From NCBI GenBank assembly GCA_027858775.1, contig JAQICA010000193.1, positions 1-48,811 on the forward strand: 48,811 nt of DNA. Reading direction: 5' to 3'. Positions 19,331 to 28,228 of this stretch are shown in pieces; the stretch's first letter is position 1, and each line of letters starts with the position of its first letter. Under the pieces are notes generated by a model. It was given only the letters and a program-made list of their open reading frames with translations. It had not been told where the DNA came from and ran no database searches. A program made the translations under genes and the position numbers. The stretch is from Salinivirgaceae bacterium (GTDB lineage: Bacteria > Bacteroidota > Bacteroidia > Bacteroidales > Salinivirgaceae).

Positions 19331-19573
19331 ATGCATATTAAAATACTAACACCTGAAAAACTGCTATACGATGGAGCCCTCGATTTGGTTCAGGTTCCCG
19401 GAAAATCAGGTTCTTTTGCCGTATTGAAAAATCACGCCCCAATTATTTCCACACTGGAAAAAGGTCGTGTACGCGTAAAACATGGTGGGGAAGAACAAGT
19501 GTTTGATATCCCAGGTGGCGTAATACAGGTAAAAAACAATGAAATTATTATTCTTACCCAAATGAGTGAATAG
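19331..19573 (+). CDS. atpC: F1Fo ATP synthase subunit epsilon, short form
   Basis: An 80-residue epsilon consisting only of the N-terminal beta-sandwich (MHIKILTPEKLLYDG, VPGKSGSFAVLKNHAPII, ILTQ). The C-terminal two-helix domain that inhibits ATP hydrolysis in E. coli and Bacillus, about 50 residues, is missing. The ORF ends cleanly before a terminator, so this is a natural short form rather than a frameshift. It lies 122 bases after atpD, a wide gap for this pair. Confidence 0.93.
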   Translation: MHIKILTPEKLLYDGALDLVQVPGKSGSFAVLKNHAPIISTLEKGRVRVKHGGEEQVFDIPGGVIQVKNNEIIILTQMSE

Positions 19574-19659
19574 AATCCCTATTCGTTATCCGGTATGAAA
19601 TAGCATTTGTTGAAAAGAATAAAATAAAGACAAATTGTCCAAACGTATTAAACGATAAT

Positions 19660-19708
19660 CGTCGTAAAGCTGTTCGCATTAGAACACCGCTTTACGGCGT
19701 TTTTTTTA
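19660..19708 (+). terminator. terminator of the atpDC block
   Basis: A long stem of CGTCGTAAAGC (19660-19670) with GCTTTACGGCG (19689-19699), extended by TGTTC/GAACA inside with a CC bulge, and followed by eight or more T. Confidence 0.9.
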
Positions 19709-19803
19709 TATTGAAAAACCATAGCCAGTATATTTGTAACTGCCACTCATTGCATTTTTTATTGTATAACAAACATGCTACATCGCCAATTATTTATTAT
19801 TGC

Positions 19804-19811
19804 TAACTTTG
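19804..19811 (+). promoter_or_regulatory. -7 box TAACTTTG immediately before the GT9 start
   Basis: Exact TAnnTTTG ending only 4 bases before the ATG at 19816. If used, transcription starts at about the start codon, giving a leaderless mRNA. No good -33 element was found at the right distance. Confidence 0.5.
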
Positions 19812-19815
19812 CAGA

Positions 19816-20814
19816 ATGGATAAAGTAAAATATTTAATCATTAGGTTCAGTTCAATAGGTGACATTGTCCTTACTACACCTGTTGTGCGGTGTCTAAAGC
19901 AACAAGTAAAGCATAGTGAAATACATTTTTTAACTAAATCGCAATATAAACCTTTACTTGAGCACAATCCCTACATCGACCAGTTACACACATTTGACGG
20001 AAGTTTTCCAGACCTTGCCCAGTGTTTGTCGAGTATCGAATTCGATTATATTATTGATTTGCATAAAAACTTGCGCTCATTCAGAGTGAAGCGGCTGTTA
20101 AAGCGAGTTTCTTTTTCTTTCGAAAAATTAAATTTCCAGAAGTGGCTATACGTAATTTTTAAGTTGAATAAACTGCCAGATACACATATTGTCGATCGAT
20201 ACATGGCTACTTTAGAACCATTTGGTGTGAAGAATGATGGCGGAGGACTTGATTATTTTTTCTCGCCTAGCTATATAACTCCTGATGGTTTCAAGACACC
20301 CACAAAGAGCTATATAGCCGTTGTGCTGGGGGCAAATCACGCCACCAAACAAATTCCAGAAAATTTGCTGATAAGAATAATTGAGCGTGTAAATAAACCA
20401 GTAGTTTTGCTTGGAGGTCCCAGGGAAGTTGAGCAATCGGCAAGGATTAATAAAAGAATTAAAGTAGAAACTTTGAATACATGTGGAAATACAACTTTTG
20501 ACGATTCGGCCTACTTGCTTGGTCAGGCAAATGTAGTATTAACCCCCGATACCGGTATGATGCATATTGCAGCTGCCCTGAATAAACCTATTGTTAGTTT
20601 GTGGGGAAATACCGTGCCTCAGTTCGGAATGTATCCCTATATGAAAGATGGAGGAGCCCCCTCATTAATTTCTGAGGTACAACAGTTAAAGTGTCGGCCT
20701 TGTTCCAAAATAGGCTATGCTAAATGTCCGAAAAATCACTTTAACTGTATGATGCAACAGGATGTAGAACAAATAGTTAATAGCATTTTAAATTATTGGA
20801 ATATTCATGAATAA
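19816..20814 (+). CDS. glycosyltransferase family 9 (heptosyltransferase-like)
   Basis: A 332-residue cytoplasmic transferase of the GT9/ADP-heptose:LPS family, building the lipopolysaccharide core. Typical elements are the N-terminal RFSSIGDIVLTTPVV, DLHKNLRS near residue 75, the nucleotide-sugar site LTPDTGMMHIAAALNKP near 240, and the Cys-rich tail CRPCSKIGYAKCP. The sugar donor is not certain. The start is fixed because the conserved segment begins within five residues of it. It overlaps the U32 gene by 8 bases and heads a probable operon that includes an O-antigen ligase-like gene. Confidence 0.9.
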   Translation: MDKVKYLIIRFSSIGDIVLTTPVVRCLKQQVKHSEIHFLTKSQYKPLLEHNPYIDQLHTFDGSFPDLAQCLSSIEFDYIIDLHKNLRSFRVKRLLKRVSFSFEKLNFQKWLYVIFKLNKLPDTHIVDRYMATLEPFGVKNDGGGLDYFFSPSYITPDGFKTPTKSYIAVVLGANHATKQIPENLLIRIIERVNKPVVLLGGPREVEQSARINKRIKVETLNTCGNTTFDDSAYLLGQANVVLTPDTGMMHIAAALNKPIVSLWGNTVPQFGMYPYMKDGGAPSLISEVQQLKCRPCSKIGYAKCPKNHFNCMMQQDVEQIVNSILNYWNIHE

Positions 20815-22093
20815 TCAAATATTGTATCATCGGAATGTTCATCGATCCGATATCGAAATAATGGCACCAGCCGGAAATTTTGAATCATTAACCAGCGCAC
20901 TGAAAGCCGGAGCCAATGCCATTTATTTTGGTGTCGGGCACTTGAATATGCGCGCCAACTCTTCTGTTAATTTTACGGTAGATGATTTGCCCGAAATTGT
21001 TCAACGCTGTAATGCGTATAATGCACGTTCGTACCTAACTGTAAATACTGTGATGTACGACCATGACCTGAAGCCTATCGATGGACTCTTGCGGAAGGCA
21101 AAGGAAGCAAACGTTTCAGCCGTAATTGTTTCCGACATGGCAGTTTTAATGAAGGCAGTTGAACTAAAAATAGAGATACATGCATCTACTCAATTAAATA
21201 TTAGCAATATAGAATCTCTTAAGTTCTTTGCCCAATTTGTTGATGTTGTTGTGTTAGCGCGTGAGCTCAACCTAAATCAAGTAGCTCACATTACAAAACA
21301 AATTGAAAATCAGAAAATTATAGGTCCTTCAGGCCGTTTGGTGCAAATTGAAATGTTTGTTCATGGTGCTTTATGTATGGCTATTTCGGGCAAATGTTAC
21401 TTAAGCCTGCATGAATTCAATGCAAGTGCCAATCGCGGAGCTTGTATGCAAACCTGCCGGCGAAGCTATACATTAACCGACAAAGAGTCCGACTACGAAA
21501 TTGATGTGGATAATGAATACCTCATGTCGCCAAAAGACCTCTGCACCATAGGGTTTTTGAATAAAATTCTTGATGCTGGAGTATCTGTCCTGAAAATTGA
21601 GGGGCGTGCCCGATCGCCTGAGTACGTACACACAGTTGTTAATGTTTACAATGAGGCAGTTGCCGCTATTGATGATGAAACCTATGGAGCAGATAAAATT
21701 GAACAATGGAAGATCGAATTAAAAAAAGTTTTTAATCGTGGTTTTTGGGACGGTTATTATTTGGGTCAAAAAATGGGAGAATGGAGCCACGTTTATGGCT
21801 CGCAGGCCACGGAACGAAAGGTTTATGTGGGGAAAGTTACCAACTATTTCTCCAAATTGGGCGTTGCCGAGTTCCTTTTGGAGGCCAATACATTAGAGGT
21901 GGGTGAAAACGTGCTGGTAACTGGCCCAACCACCGGTGTGGTAAAGAAAACGGTCGATGAAATCCGTGTCGACCTTAAATCGGTAAAAAAAGCTGAAAAA
22001 GGCGTCGCTGTTAGTATGGCAGTTGAGGAGCTCGTTCGGAGAAATGATAAATTATTTAAAATTGTACCTGCAGAAAATGTGAGTCTGCAATAA
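20807..22093 (+). CDS. U32-family protein (TrhP/RlhA-like RNA hydroxylation factor)
   Basis: A 428-residue member of the U32 'peptidase' family. Characterised bacterial relatives are TrhP (5-hydroxyuridine in tRNA) and RlhA (5-hydroxycytidine in 23S rRNA), not proteases. The signature is present: EMFVHGALCMAISGKC near residue 182, with cysteines C190, C197, C213 and C217 suited to an Fe-S cluster, then YLMSPKDLC and LKIEGRARSPEYV. The C-terminal beta-domain is complete. Which RNA is the substrate cannot be decided. The gene overlaps the GT9 gene by 8 bases and is followed 13 bases later by a ferredoxin gene, a plausible electron donor. Confidence 0.87.
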   Translation: MNNQILYHRNVHRSDIEIMAPAGNFESLTSALKAGANAIYFGVGHLNMRANSSVNFTVDDLPEIVQRCNAYNARSYLTVNTVMYDHDLKPIDGLLRKAKEANVSAVIVSDMAVLMKAVELKIEIHASTQLNISNIESLKFFAQFVDVVVLARELNLNQVAHITKQIENQKIIGPSGRLVQIEMFVHGALCMAISGKCYLSLHEFNASANRGACMQTCRRSYTLTDKESDYEIDVDNEYLMSPKDLCTIGFLNKILDAGVSVLKIEGRARSPEYVHTVVNVYNEAVAAIDDETYGADKIEQWKIELKKVFNRGFWDGYYLGQKMGEWSHVYGSQATERKVYVGKVTNYFSKLGVAEFLLEANTLEVGENVLVTGPTTGVVKKTVDEIRVDLKSVKKAEKGVAVSMAVEELVRRNDKLFKIVPAENVSLQ

Positions 22094-22106
22094 TTTCCTA
22101 AAAAGT

Positions 22107-22328
22107 GTGAGTTGTGTAAAACTGTATCGGAATAGATGTATCGGGTGTGCTATTTGTAGTCAATTGGCTCCCCATATTTTTGTGATGGATACAAATGATG
22201 GAAAAGCACTGCTGGTCGATGACGAAATAGGCGACATCCAAGAGGCTTTAGTTTTTTCTGAAGGCCTTGCTGAGTTAAGGAGGTTAGCGAATAAATGTCC
22301 AGTAGATGCAATAAAAGTAAATAAATAG
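22107..22328 (+). CDS. single-cluster [4Fe-4S] ferredoxin
   Basis: A 73-residue ferredoxin. The cluster ligands are C11, C14 and C17 (CxxCxxC) plus C64 followed by Pro (CPVDAI). Only one such set is present, so a single cluster is expected, as in Fer_4-type one-cluster ferredoxins. The start is a GTG at 22107; no ATG precedes the cysteines. It lies 13 bases after the U32 gene and is probably co-transcribed with it. Confidence 0.85.
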   Translation: MSCVKLYRNRCIGCAICSQLAPHIFVMDTNDGKALLVDDEIGDIQEALVFSEGLAELRRLANKCPVDAIKVNK

Positions 22329-22424
22329 TAAATATTTTTCTTTAATTGCCCTACAAAGACCTTTCGGTATACTTTCCAGTCAAAAAGATGCGTTAATAAA
22401 GATGATTAAATTATAGAGTTGCTG

Positions 22425-24041
22425 ATGTTTAACTATTTGTCGCGCGAAAATATTCATATTTTCAGTATTCTGGTTATGATGGTTGGCTTGCCGTTGTCGC
22501 CATTTTTGATGACTGTGGGTCAGGTTTTATTTGTTGCCAATTGGTTATTCGATACCGATATTTTCGATAAAATAAAACGTGCGTTGACCAATAAACTCAC
22601 ACTATCTTTTTTGGCTATTATTTTACTTCACTTTATCGGTTTGCTCTATACTGATAATTTTGACTATGCATTGCGTGATTTGCGCGTTAAATTGCCCTTG
22701 CTTACCTTACCATTGGTGTTTGCCACAACTAAACCATTAAGCGAGCAACAATGGAGAGGGCTTTTTAAATTGTTTGGAATCGCCGTCCTCATTGGTACAA
22801 TAGTGAGTAGTTATTTATTATTTACCGGTGCTTTATTCGAAATGTCGTCCATTCGACGGATTTCGAACTTTATTTCGCACATTCGATTTTCGTTAATGAT
22901 TTGCCTTACCATTTTTGTATTTCTATATATGGCTGTTTTTAATACCCAATATGATAAAAAGTTTCGGTGGTGGGGTATTCCCGTTGCAATTTGGCTGGCA
23001 CTTTTCCTTGTACTATTACGTTCCCTTACTGGTCTTGTGATTTTGGGTTTAGGTCTTATTGTTTTTAGTATGTATTTTTCCTCCTACATTAAATACTTTC
23101 CTTTTCGGTTATTTGTTCGAATGACCATGTTGGGTTTATTTATGATAAGCGTATCCTATTTAGTGCATTCATATGGTCGGTTTAAGAACAGGGAGGATAT
23201 TAATCCCAAGGAACTCCCTACCCATACTGTTAATGGAACACCTTATAAACACTACACATACCGTGAAGCCAGAGAAAACGGAAATTTTGTTTATGTGAAC
23301 ATTGCGACTCCCGAATTGAGAAAAGAGTGGGACAAACGAAGTGGATTGTCCTTTGGCGGACAAGATAATCTTGGGCACCAACTTCGGTATACACTCATTC
23401 GGTACATGGCTTCCAAGGGATTAAAGAAAGATTCTGCCGGAATAAGTCAGTTAACTGATGAGGATATTAATGCTGTAGAAAATGGAATTTCGAACCATAT
23501 TTTTCTGGATAATTTTAGTATATACGCTAGTTTGTATCGGGTGTTTTGGGAGCTTGAACGCTACCAAGAGGGAACAAATCCTAGTGGCAATTCTATTATT
23601 CAACGGTTGTATTATTTGAATGCAGGATGGAATATCTTTCTCCAAAATCCCTTCTTTGGTGTTGGAACAGGCGATGTAGGCGATGCATTTCAAACGTATT
23701 ATGAGGAAAGCAACAGTGTTTTACAAAAACGATGGCGTTTGCGTACGCATAATCAATATGTAACCTTTATGCTTACCTTCGGAACAGTCGGTTTTTTAAT
23801 TTTTTTGTGGGGAATATTTTTCCCTGTTCTATACAGAATGATCAAAGGTACTATTCGTTTGCCTATGCTTGTTTTCTTGGGAATTTCATTGCTTTCGATG
23901 TTTAACGAAGATACACTTGAAACACAGGCTGGTGCTTTGTTCTTTGCATTCTTTTACGCATTCTTTTTTTGGGGGGCGAATCCGCAAGCTGGGAAAAAAC
24001 AGATAAACGAAAAAGCCGAAGTTGAGAATACTGATAATTAG
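22425..24041 (+). CDS. O-antigen ligase/polymerase-like membrane protein
   Basis: A polytopic inner-membrane protein, 538 residues from the ATG at 22425 (a TTG two codons earlier is unlikely). There are about ten hydrophobic segments; a large polar loop (about 245-405) precedes NPFFGVGTGDVGDAF and RLRTHNQYVTFMLTFGTVG, which is the WaaL/Wzy_C pattern with the conserved His near residue 440. Such proteins ligate or polymerise undecaprenyl-linked glycans on the periplasmic face. The neighbouring GT9 gene supports a role in lipopolysaccharide; ligase and polymerase cannot be told apart here. Confidence 0.8.
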   Translation: MFNYLSRENIHIFSILVMMVGLPLSPFLMTVGQVLFVANWLFDTDIFDKIKRALTNKLTLSFLAIILLHFIGLLYTDNFDYALRDLRVKLPLLTLPLVFATTKPLSEQQWRGLFKLFGIAVLIGTIVSSYLLFTGALFEMSSIRRISNFISHIRFSLMICLTIFVFLYMAVFNTQYDKKFRWWGIPVAIWLALFLVLLRSLTGLVILGLGLIVFSMYFSSYIKYFPFRLFVRMTMLGLFMISVSYLVHSYGRFKNREDINPKELPTHTVNGTPYKHYTYREARENGNFVYVNIATPELRKEWDKRSGLSFGGQDNLGHQLRYTLIRYMASKGLKKDSAGISQLTDEDINAVENGISNHIFLDNFSIYASLYRVFWELERYQEGTNPSGNSIIQRLYYLNAGWNIFLQNPFFGVGTGDVGDAFQTYYEESNSVLQKRWRLRTHNQYVTFMLTFGTVGFLIFLWGIFFPVLYRMIKGTIRLPMLVFLGISLLSMFNEDTLETQAGALFFAFFYAFFFWGANPQAGKKQINEKAEVENTDN

Positions 24042-24066
24042 CAATACCACAAAACAATATAGAAAG

Positions 24067-24648
24067 ATGAAGCAGATTATTTTTGCAACGCAAAATCGCC
24101 ACAAAGCTAAAGAAGTACAAAAAATGACTGTCGGTGTAGCCCAAATCATTACATTAGATGAATTAGGTTATAATGCAGATATTGAGGAAACAGGAGGAAC
24201 ATTGGAGGAGAATGCACTTATCAAAGCAGAGGCAATTTATAAGCACTACAACCGTCCTGTTTTTGCCGATGATACCGGATTAGAAGTAGACGCGCTTAAT
24301 GGGGCGCCTGGTGTTCATTCGGCAAGGTTTGCTGGTGAACCCAAAAGCGATAAGGCGAATCTTCAAAAGCTTATTGACGATATGGAAGTTCAGGATAATA
24401 GGACCGCTCGTTTTAGAACTGTAATATGCTATTATTCAGAAAGTAAAGCACTTTATTTTGAAGGTATAGTTGATGGAGAAATTATTAAAAATCCTGTTGG
24501 TATTGAGGGATTTGGTTATGATCCTGTGTTTTTACCTAACGGTTATTCACAAACTTTTGCACAAATGGATATGGAATTGAAAAATCGAATTAGTCATCGG
24601 GGGCGTGCTTTTCGGCAATTTGTTGCTTATTTAAAAAAACAAATGTAA
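24067..24648 (+). CDS. rdgB: XTP/dITP pyrophosphatase, RdgB/HAM1 family
   Basis: House-cleaning nucleotide hydrolase that converts dITP, ITP and XTP to monophosphates, preventing their incorporation into nucleic acid. In 193 residues the hallmarks are FATQNRHKAKEV at the N-terminus, FADDTGLEVDALNGAPG near residue 67, GFGYDPVFLP near 145, and the KNRISHRGRA tail. The ATG at 24067 places the FATQNRHK motif within six residues of the start. It follows the ligase gene after 25 bases. Confidence 0.93.
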   Translation: MKQIIFATQNRHKAKEVQKMTVGVAQIITLDELGYNADIEETGGTLEENALIKAEAIYKHYNRPVFADDTGLEVDALNGAPGVHSARFAGEPKSDKANLQKLIDDMEVQDNRTARFRTVICYYSESKALYFEGIVDGEIIKNPVGIEGFGYDPVFLPNGYSQTFAQMDMELKNRISHRGRAFRQFVAYLKKQM

Positions 24649-24766
24649 AGCGATATACACAATTCTAAAAATATGGGTGTTCAAATACTATTTTTTCAAT
24701 TTTAATGTTTAATCATAATGCAATAGTCTTGATACACTAACTGTTGATAATTTGAGTTAACAAATA

Positions 24767-27100
24767 ATGCGAATGAATTATTCTGGAATAAAAAAAATTG
24801 GATTGCTGGCTCTTTTCATTGGGTTCTTCTCAATGTGGATGAGCGGTCAAAATATCTACCAAACTGGAGAATGGACAGGCCACGTTTCGTATCGCTCTGT
24901 CGAGCATGTGGAAGTGGGTGGAAAGTTTATTTATGCATCTGCGGCTCGTGGTTTTTTTAAATACAATACCCAAAATGGCGAGTTTACAACTATTAGTAAA
25001 GTCAATGGGTTATCAGATATTCAAATAAGTGCTATTAAGTATCATAAAAAGAGAAAATTTCTTGCAGTTGGTCATATTAGTGGTTTAATTGATTTGGTTT
25101 ATGACAATGAAACAAAAACTATTAATGATATTCAGGAGGCAAGTTCGTTAAATAGCCGTCGAATCAATAATATTCATTTCTTAGGTGATACCGCATTTTT
25201 TGCCTGCGATTTTGGCATTGTAGTTATTGACCTAAAGAAAATGGAAGTAAGTGGTACATATTTTCTTGGAACAAGTCAGCAGGCCGTTGTCGTACATGAT
25301 GTAGCTACGACAAACGATTCCATCTGGGTTGCCACCAATAAGGGAATGTTTAAAGCCTCGCTTATTGACGATAACTTGCACAATTATCAAAGTTGGCAGC
25401 AAATTATCGATATTCCTAACGATTCTGCCTCCTATAAGTTTGTCGAAAAAGTTGGCTCGAAACTCTTTTTTGTAGCCGATCCTGAAAATAGTGCCGATCG
25501 TATTCATATGTACGAAAACGGCTACAAAGGAACGTACCTGGATGGGTACAATATTACTGTTAAGCAATTAGATTTAAGAGGCGACTATGTGACTATGAAT
25601 GCCGGCTATGGTATTCGGTTTTTCGATCAAAGTGGGGATTTAGCCGAGCGCTTCACATTTTTGGGCACTGATTCAACATGGATTTCAGCAACCGATGCAG
25701 TTAAAATAGATACAACGGTTTATATTGCTGATAATCCCTATGGTTTAGTGCAGAAACATGGCGATAATTATCGTCTCTTGCTACCCAATGGCCCTTACGC
25801 TAACAGTATTAATCATATAGCCAGCTCAAATGGTGCTACATATGTTTCTGGAGGTACACCCGGAGCCAGATGGAAACGTTATGGCTTCTACCGTTATCAG
25901 AATAATCAATGGACAAACTATAATGAACGCACTTTGCCCGAAATGGATGTTGTCGGAAATATAAATTATACCACTATTGATAAGGGTGATCCATCCCATG
26001 TCTTTGCATGTTCGTTCGGTTATGGTGTCATGGAGTTTCGCGATACCGTTATGGTAAATCATTGGAATCAGTCGAATAGTCCCTTAGAAAATTTCCAAAA
26101 TATCCCCTCCGGATATATTCTTTGCTCAGGTTTAGCATTCGACGATGAAGGCGATGTTTGGGTAAATACCAGTCTTGTTTCAAATACGCTGTACCATTAT
26201 CGGCTTGGTGGAGATTGGCAAGCATTTAACTTCGATGGGACAATATCAAATGTGACGACCAGTTCGTTAATCAATACCTCCTGGGGACATATGTGGTTTG
26301 CGGAGCATGATTTTGGTTTAGTGGCTTTTGACCCCGAAAAGGTGAAAAATGGAGAAATTGCCAATGCGTATAAGCGGTTTCGTATTATTGGTAACGACAA
26401 TAATGTGTTGACTACGAATGTAACAGCACTAGCCGTTGATAAAAGCAATTATATTTGGTTAGGCCTGAGTAATGGTGGTCTAGCAGTTTACTACAATCCG
26501 CAACAAATTCTTGATTACAATTTAACAGCTGCCCGAATTATTGTGGAATCAGATGGAATAGCACAATATTTACTTGATAATGAAATAGTATCTACTATAA
26601 CCGTAGATGCAGCAAACCGAAAATGGGTAGGGACAGAAGCCGGTGGGGCTTTCCTTATTTCAGAAAATGGGACAGAACAAATTCTGAACTTGAATGTAGA
26701 TAATAGTTCTCTTTTATCGAATTCTATTCGGGATATTTCTATAGACCATACTACTGGTTGGGTTTATTTTGGAACCGATGGGGGTTTGGTCGCCTATTAT
26801 TCGGGTACAGTCGAATCAGAAGAGATAGCCGAAAAGCTCAAAGTTTTTCCGAATCCGGTTCGGGAAAATTATAACGGTTTGGTTCGTATAGAAGGACTTA
26901 CAAATGGAGTGAACGTGAAGATTACTGATGTTGCCGGGAATATTGTTTTTGAAACCACTGCACGAGGTGCTACGGCACTTTGGAATATGATGGATTTTAA
27001 TAACCAGCGTGTTCAAACGGGCGTCTATCTTATTTATGCCACAACTAAAGATGGTAGTCAGCGAGCTATTTCTAAAATTTTTGTTGCGCGAAATGAGTAA
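24767..27100 (+). CDS. porZ: T9SS surface protein PorZ
   Basis: A large exported beta-propeller protein that in Porphyromonas gingivalis binds A-LPS and acts in the type IX secretion attachment complex. It is 777 residues, essentially the P. gingivalis length. A signal segment (about 8-28, ending in SGQN) precedes many propeller blades of the form GGKFIYASAARGFFKYN, SKVNGLSDIQIS and VGHISGLIDLVYDN, the PorZ N-propeller pattern. Later blades carry WVGTEAGGAFL and VYFGTDGGLVAY. The last roughly 85 residues form a C-terminal sorting-type domain (FPNPVRENY, TGVYLIYATT). Its stop overlaps the recO start by 8 bases. Confidence 0.85.
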   Translation: MRMNYSGIKKIGLLALFIGFFSMWMSGQNIYQTGEWTGHVSYRSVEHVEVGGKFIYASAARGFFKYNTQNGEFTTISKVNGLSDIQISAIKYHKKRKFLAVGHISGLIDLVYDNETKTINDIQEASSLNSRRINNIHFLGDTAFFACDFGIVVIDLKKMEVSGTYFLGTSQQAVVVHDVATTNDSIWVATNKGMFKASLIDDNLHNYQSWQQIIDIPNDSASYKFVEKVGSKLFFVADPENSADRIHMYENGYKGTYLDGYNITVKQLDLRGDYVTMNAGYGIRFFDQSGDLAERFTFLGTDSTWISATDAVKIDTTVYIADNPYGLVQKHGDNYRLLLPNGPYANSINHIASSNGATYVSGGTPGARWKRYGFYRYQNNQWTNYNERTLPEMDVVGNINYTTIDKGDPSHVFACSFGYGVMEFRDTVMVNHWNQSNSPLENFQNIPSGYILCSGLAFDDEGDVWVNTSLVSNTLYHYRLGGDWQAFNFDGTISNVTTSSLINTSWGHMWFAEHDFGLVAFDPEKVKNGEIANAYKRFRIIGNDNNVLTTNVTALAVDKSNYIWLGLSNGGLAVYYNPQQILDYNLTAARIIVESDGIAQYLLDNEIVSTITVDAANRKWVGTEAGGAFLISENGTEQILNLNVDNSSLLSNSIRDISIDHTTGWVYFGTDGGLVAYYSGTVESEEIAEKLKVFPNPVRENYNGLVRIEGLTNGVNVKITDVAGNIVFETTARGATALWNMMDFNNQRVQTGVYLIYATTKDGSQRAISKIFVARNE

Positions 27101-27800
27101 ATCCACTGTGCAAGGTATAGTTTTGAAAACAATTCGCTACAGCGATAATGATATTATCATCCATCTGTTTACCCGTGAATTTGGGCGAATTGCCATAATG
27201 GTACGTCGCTCAAAAAAAGCCGGGCGCTCGAACTATTATCAGCCGCTTTTTCAACTCAGTGTAGTTGTGAATTTTAACGAAAAACGAACTATTCACAGAG
27301 CTTCGCAAGTGTCTTTTCTTACACCGTATGTAAGCATTCCGTTTGCCATAAAAAAGAATACAGTTACACAGTTTCTGGCCGAAATACTGGGCAAGGTAAT
27401 TTCGGAACACGAACCCGATGATGAACTGTACGATTTCGTATCAGGAGCATTATTACTATTCGATCGTACAGATACAAATACACATGTTTTTCATCTTGTT
27501 TTTTTAACACAACTAACGCGTTTCCTCGGCTTTTTTCCCGGATCGGATAATCGTCAACAAGGTTGGTTCTCGCCTTCAGAAGGAACTTTTGTGCCGCAAA
27601 TTATGCATGACACAATTCCGCAGGAATTGAGTAGTGAGTTCGAAAATTTGTTAAGAACACCAGTTTCTAAATACACTACTATAAAGGTAGCGAGCAATCT
27701 ACACCACCAATTGCTCGATTATATTGTTCAGCTTTACCAAGTACAACTAAATGCGCTAAATCTTAAATCGTACGATATTTTAAAGCAGGTGTTTGCCTGA
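27093..27800 (+). CDS. recO: DNA repair protein RecO
   Basis: Recombination mediator that anneals DNA and helps load RecA with RecR. It has 235 residues: an N-terminal OB fold (QGIVLKTIRYSDNDIIIHLFTREFG, split here by family residues) and a C-terminal helical domain. The ATG at 27093 is 8 bases inside porZ and matches where the conserved N-terminus begins. A 12-base palindrome lies shortly downstream. Confidence 0.88.
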   Translation: MSKSTVQGIVLKTIRYSDNDIIIHLFTREFGRIAIMVRRSKKAGRSNYYQPLFQLSVVVNFNEKRTIHRASQVSFLTPYVSIPFAIKKNTVTQFLAEILGKVISEHEPDDELYDFVSGALLLFDRTDTNTHVFHLVFLTQLTRFLGFFPGSDNRQQGWFSPSEGTFVPQIMHDTIPQELSSEFENLLRTPVSKYTTIKVASNLHHQLLDYIVQLYQVQLNALNLKSYDILKQVFA

Positions 27801-27892
27801 CCAAATGCGTGTATCTTGTTGTGGTGTTGGATATTAATATCACCTATGAGGAAAAAACTACTGTATTAATACTAAATCATTAAATCTTTACC

Positions 27893-27900
27893 TAATTTTG
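27893..27900 (+). promoter_or_regulatory. -7 box TAATTTTG upstream of the aminotransferase region
   Basis: Exact TAnnTTTG; no clear -33 element. If used, the leader before the aminotransferase start at 28225 would be about 320 bases and include both small ORFs. Confidence 0.45.
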
Positions 27901-27997
27901 CAACCACTTTTATAAGAGAAAAAAGCAAACCGGCCGTTTAATCACACAAAACTGTTAGTTTGATTGCAAAGGCCTTTAATTTTTTAAAACAGACCCC

Positions 27998-28060
27998 ATG
28001 AGAGAGGAACATTATGAGAGGATTGATGTTGTTGATAATGATTCGCTTTGGCTAGTGTGA
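27998..28060 (+). CDS. possible 20-residue leader ORF
   Basis: ATG to TGA, encoding 20 residues (starts MREEHYERID, ends NDSLWLV). It has no amino-acid bias suggesting attenuation. It may be a chance ORF. Confidence 0.2.
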   Translation: MREEHYERIDVVDNDSLWLV

Positions 28061-28090
28061 CACAAATATTATTGGAGCCTAAACTTATGA

Positions 28091-28228
28091 ATGGTTATTA
28101 TCCCAGGATTATTTCTAAAAGACAAAATTGAATCTACCAAAAAAGTATTGACCGAAAGGGACGGAATTATTGGCAGTATCCCATTTCTAAAAATCCAATA
28201 CTTAAAAAACCCAAATTTATTGCTATGA
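28091..28228 (+). CDS. possible small protein coupled to the aminotransferase
   Basis: A 45-codon ORF from an ATG at 28091 to a TGA at 28226-28228. The TGA overlaps the ATG of the downstream aminotransferase (ATGA), the arrangement seen for translationally coupled genes here (the epimerase and prenyl synthase do the same). The product begins MVIIPGLFLKDK and is basic; no family is recognised. It could be a real small protein, a leader peptide, or a remnant. Confidence 0.3.
   Translation: MVIIPGLFLKDKIESTKKVLTERDGIIGSIPFLKIQYLKNPNLLL

Larger units (their letters stand above)
27801..28224. other. intergenic region with a promoter box and small ORFs
   Basis: The region holds a perfect palindrome GATATTAATATC (27830-27841), a -7 box TAATTTTG (27893-27900), a 20-codon ORF (27998-28060) and a 45-codon ORF that overlaps the aminotransferase start. 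No known riboswitch was recognised. Confidence 0.5.

Noticed and set aside
24767-27100. Generic two-component regulator propeller protein
   Set aside because: The blade pattern, length of 777 residues, T9SS-type C-terminus and the recO neighbour fit PorZ better than a sensor kinase fragment; no kinase domain is present.
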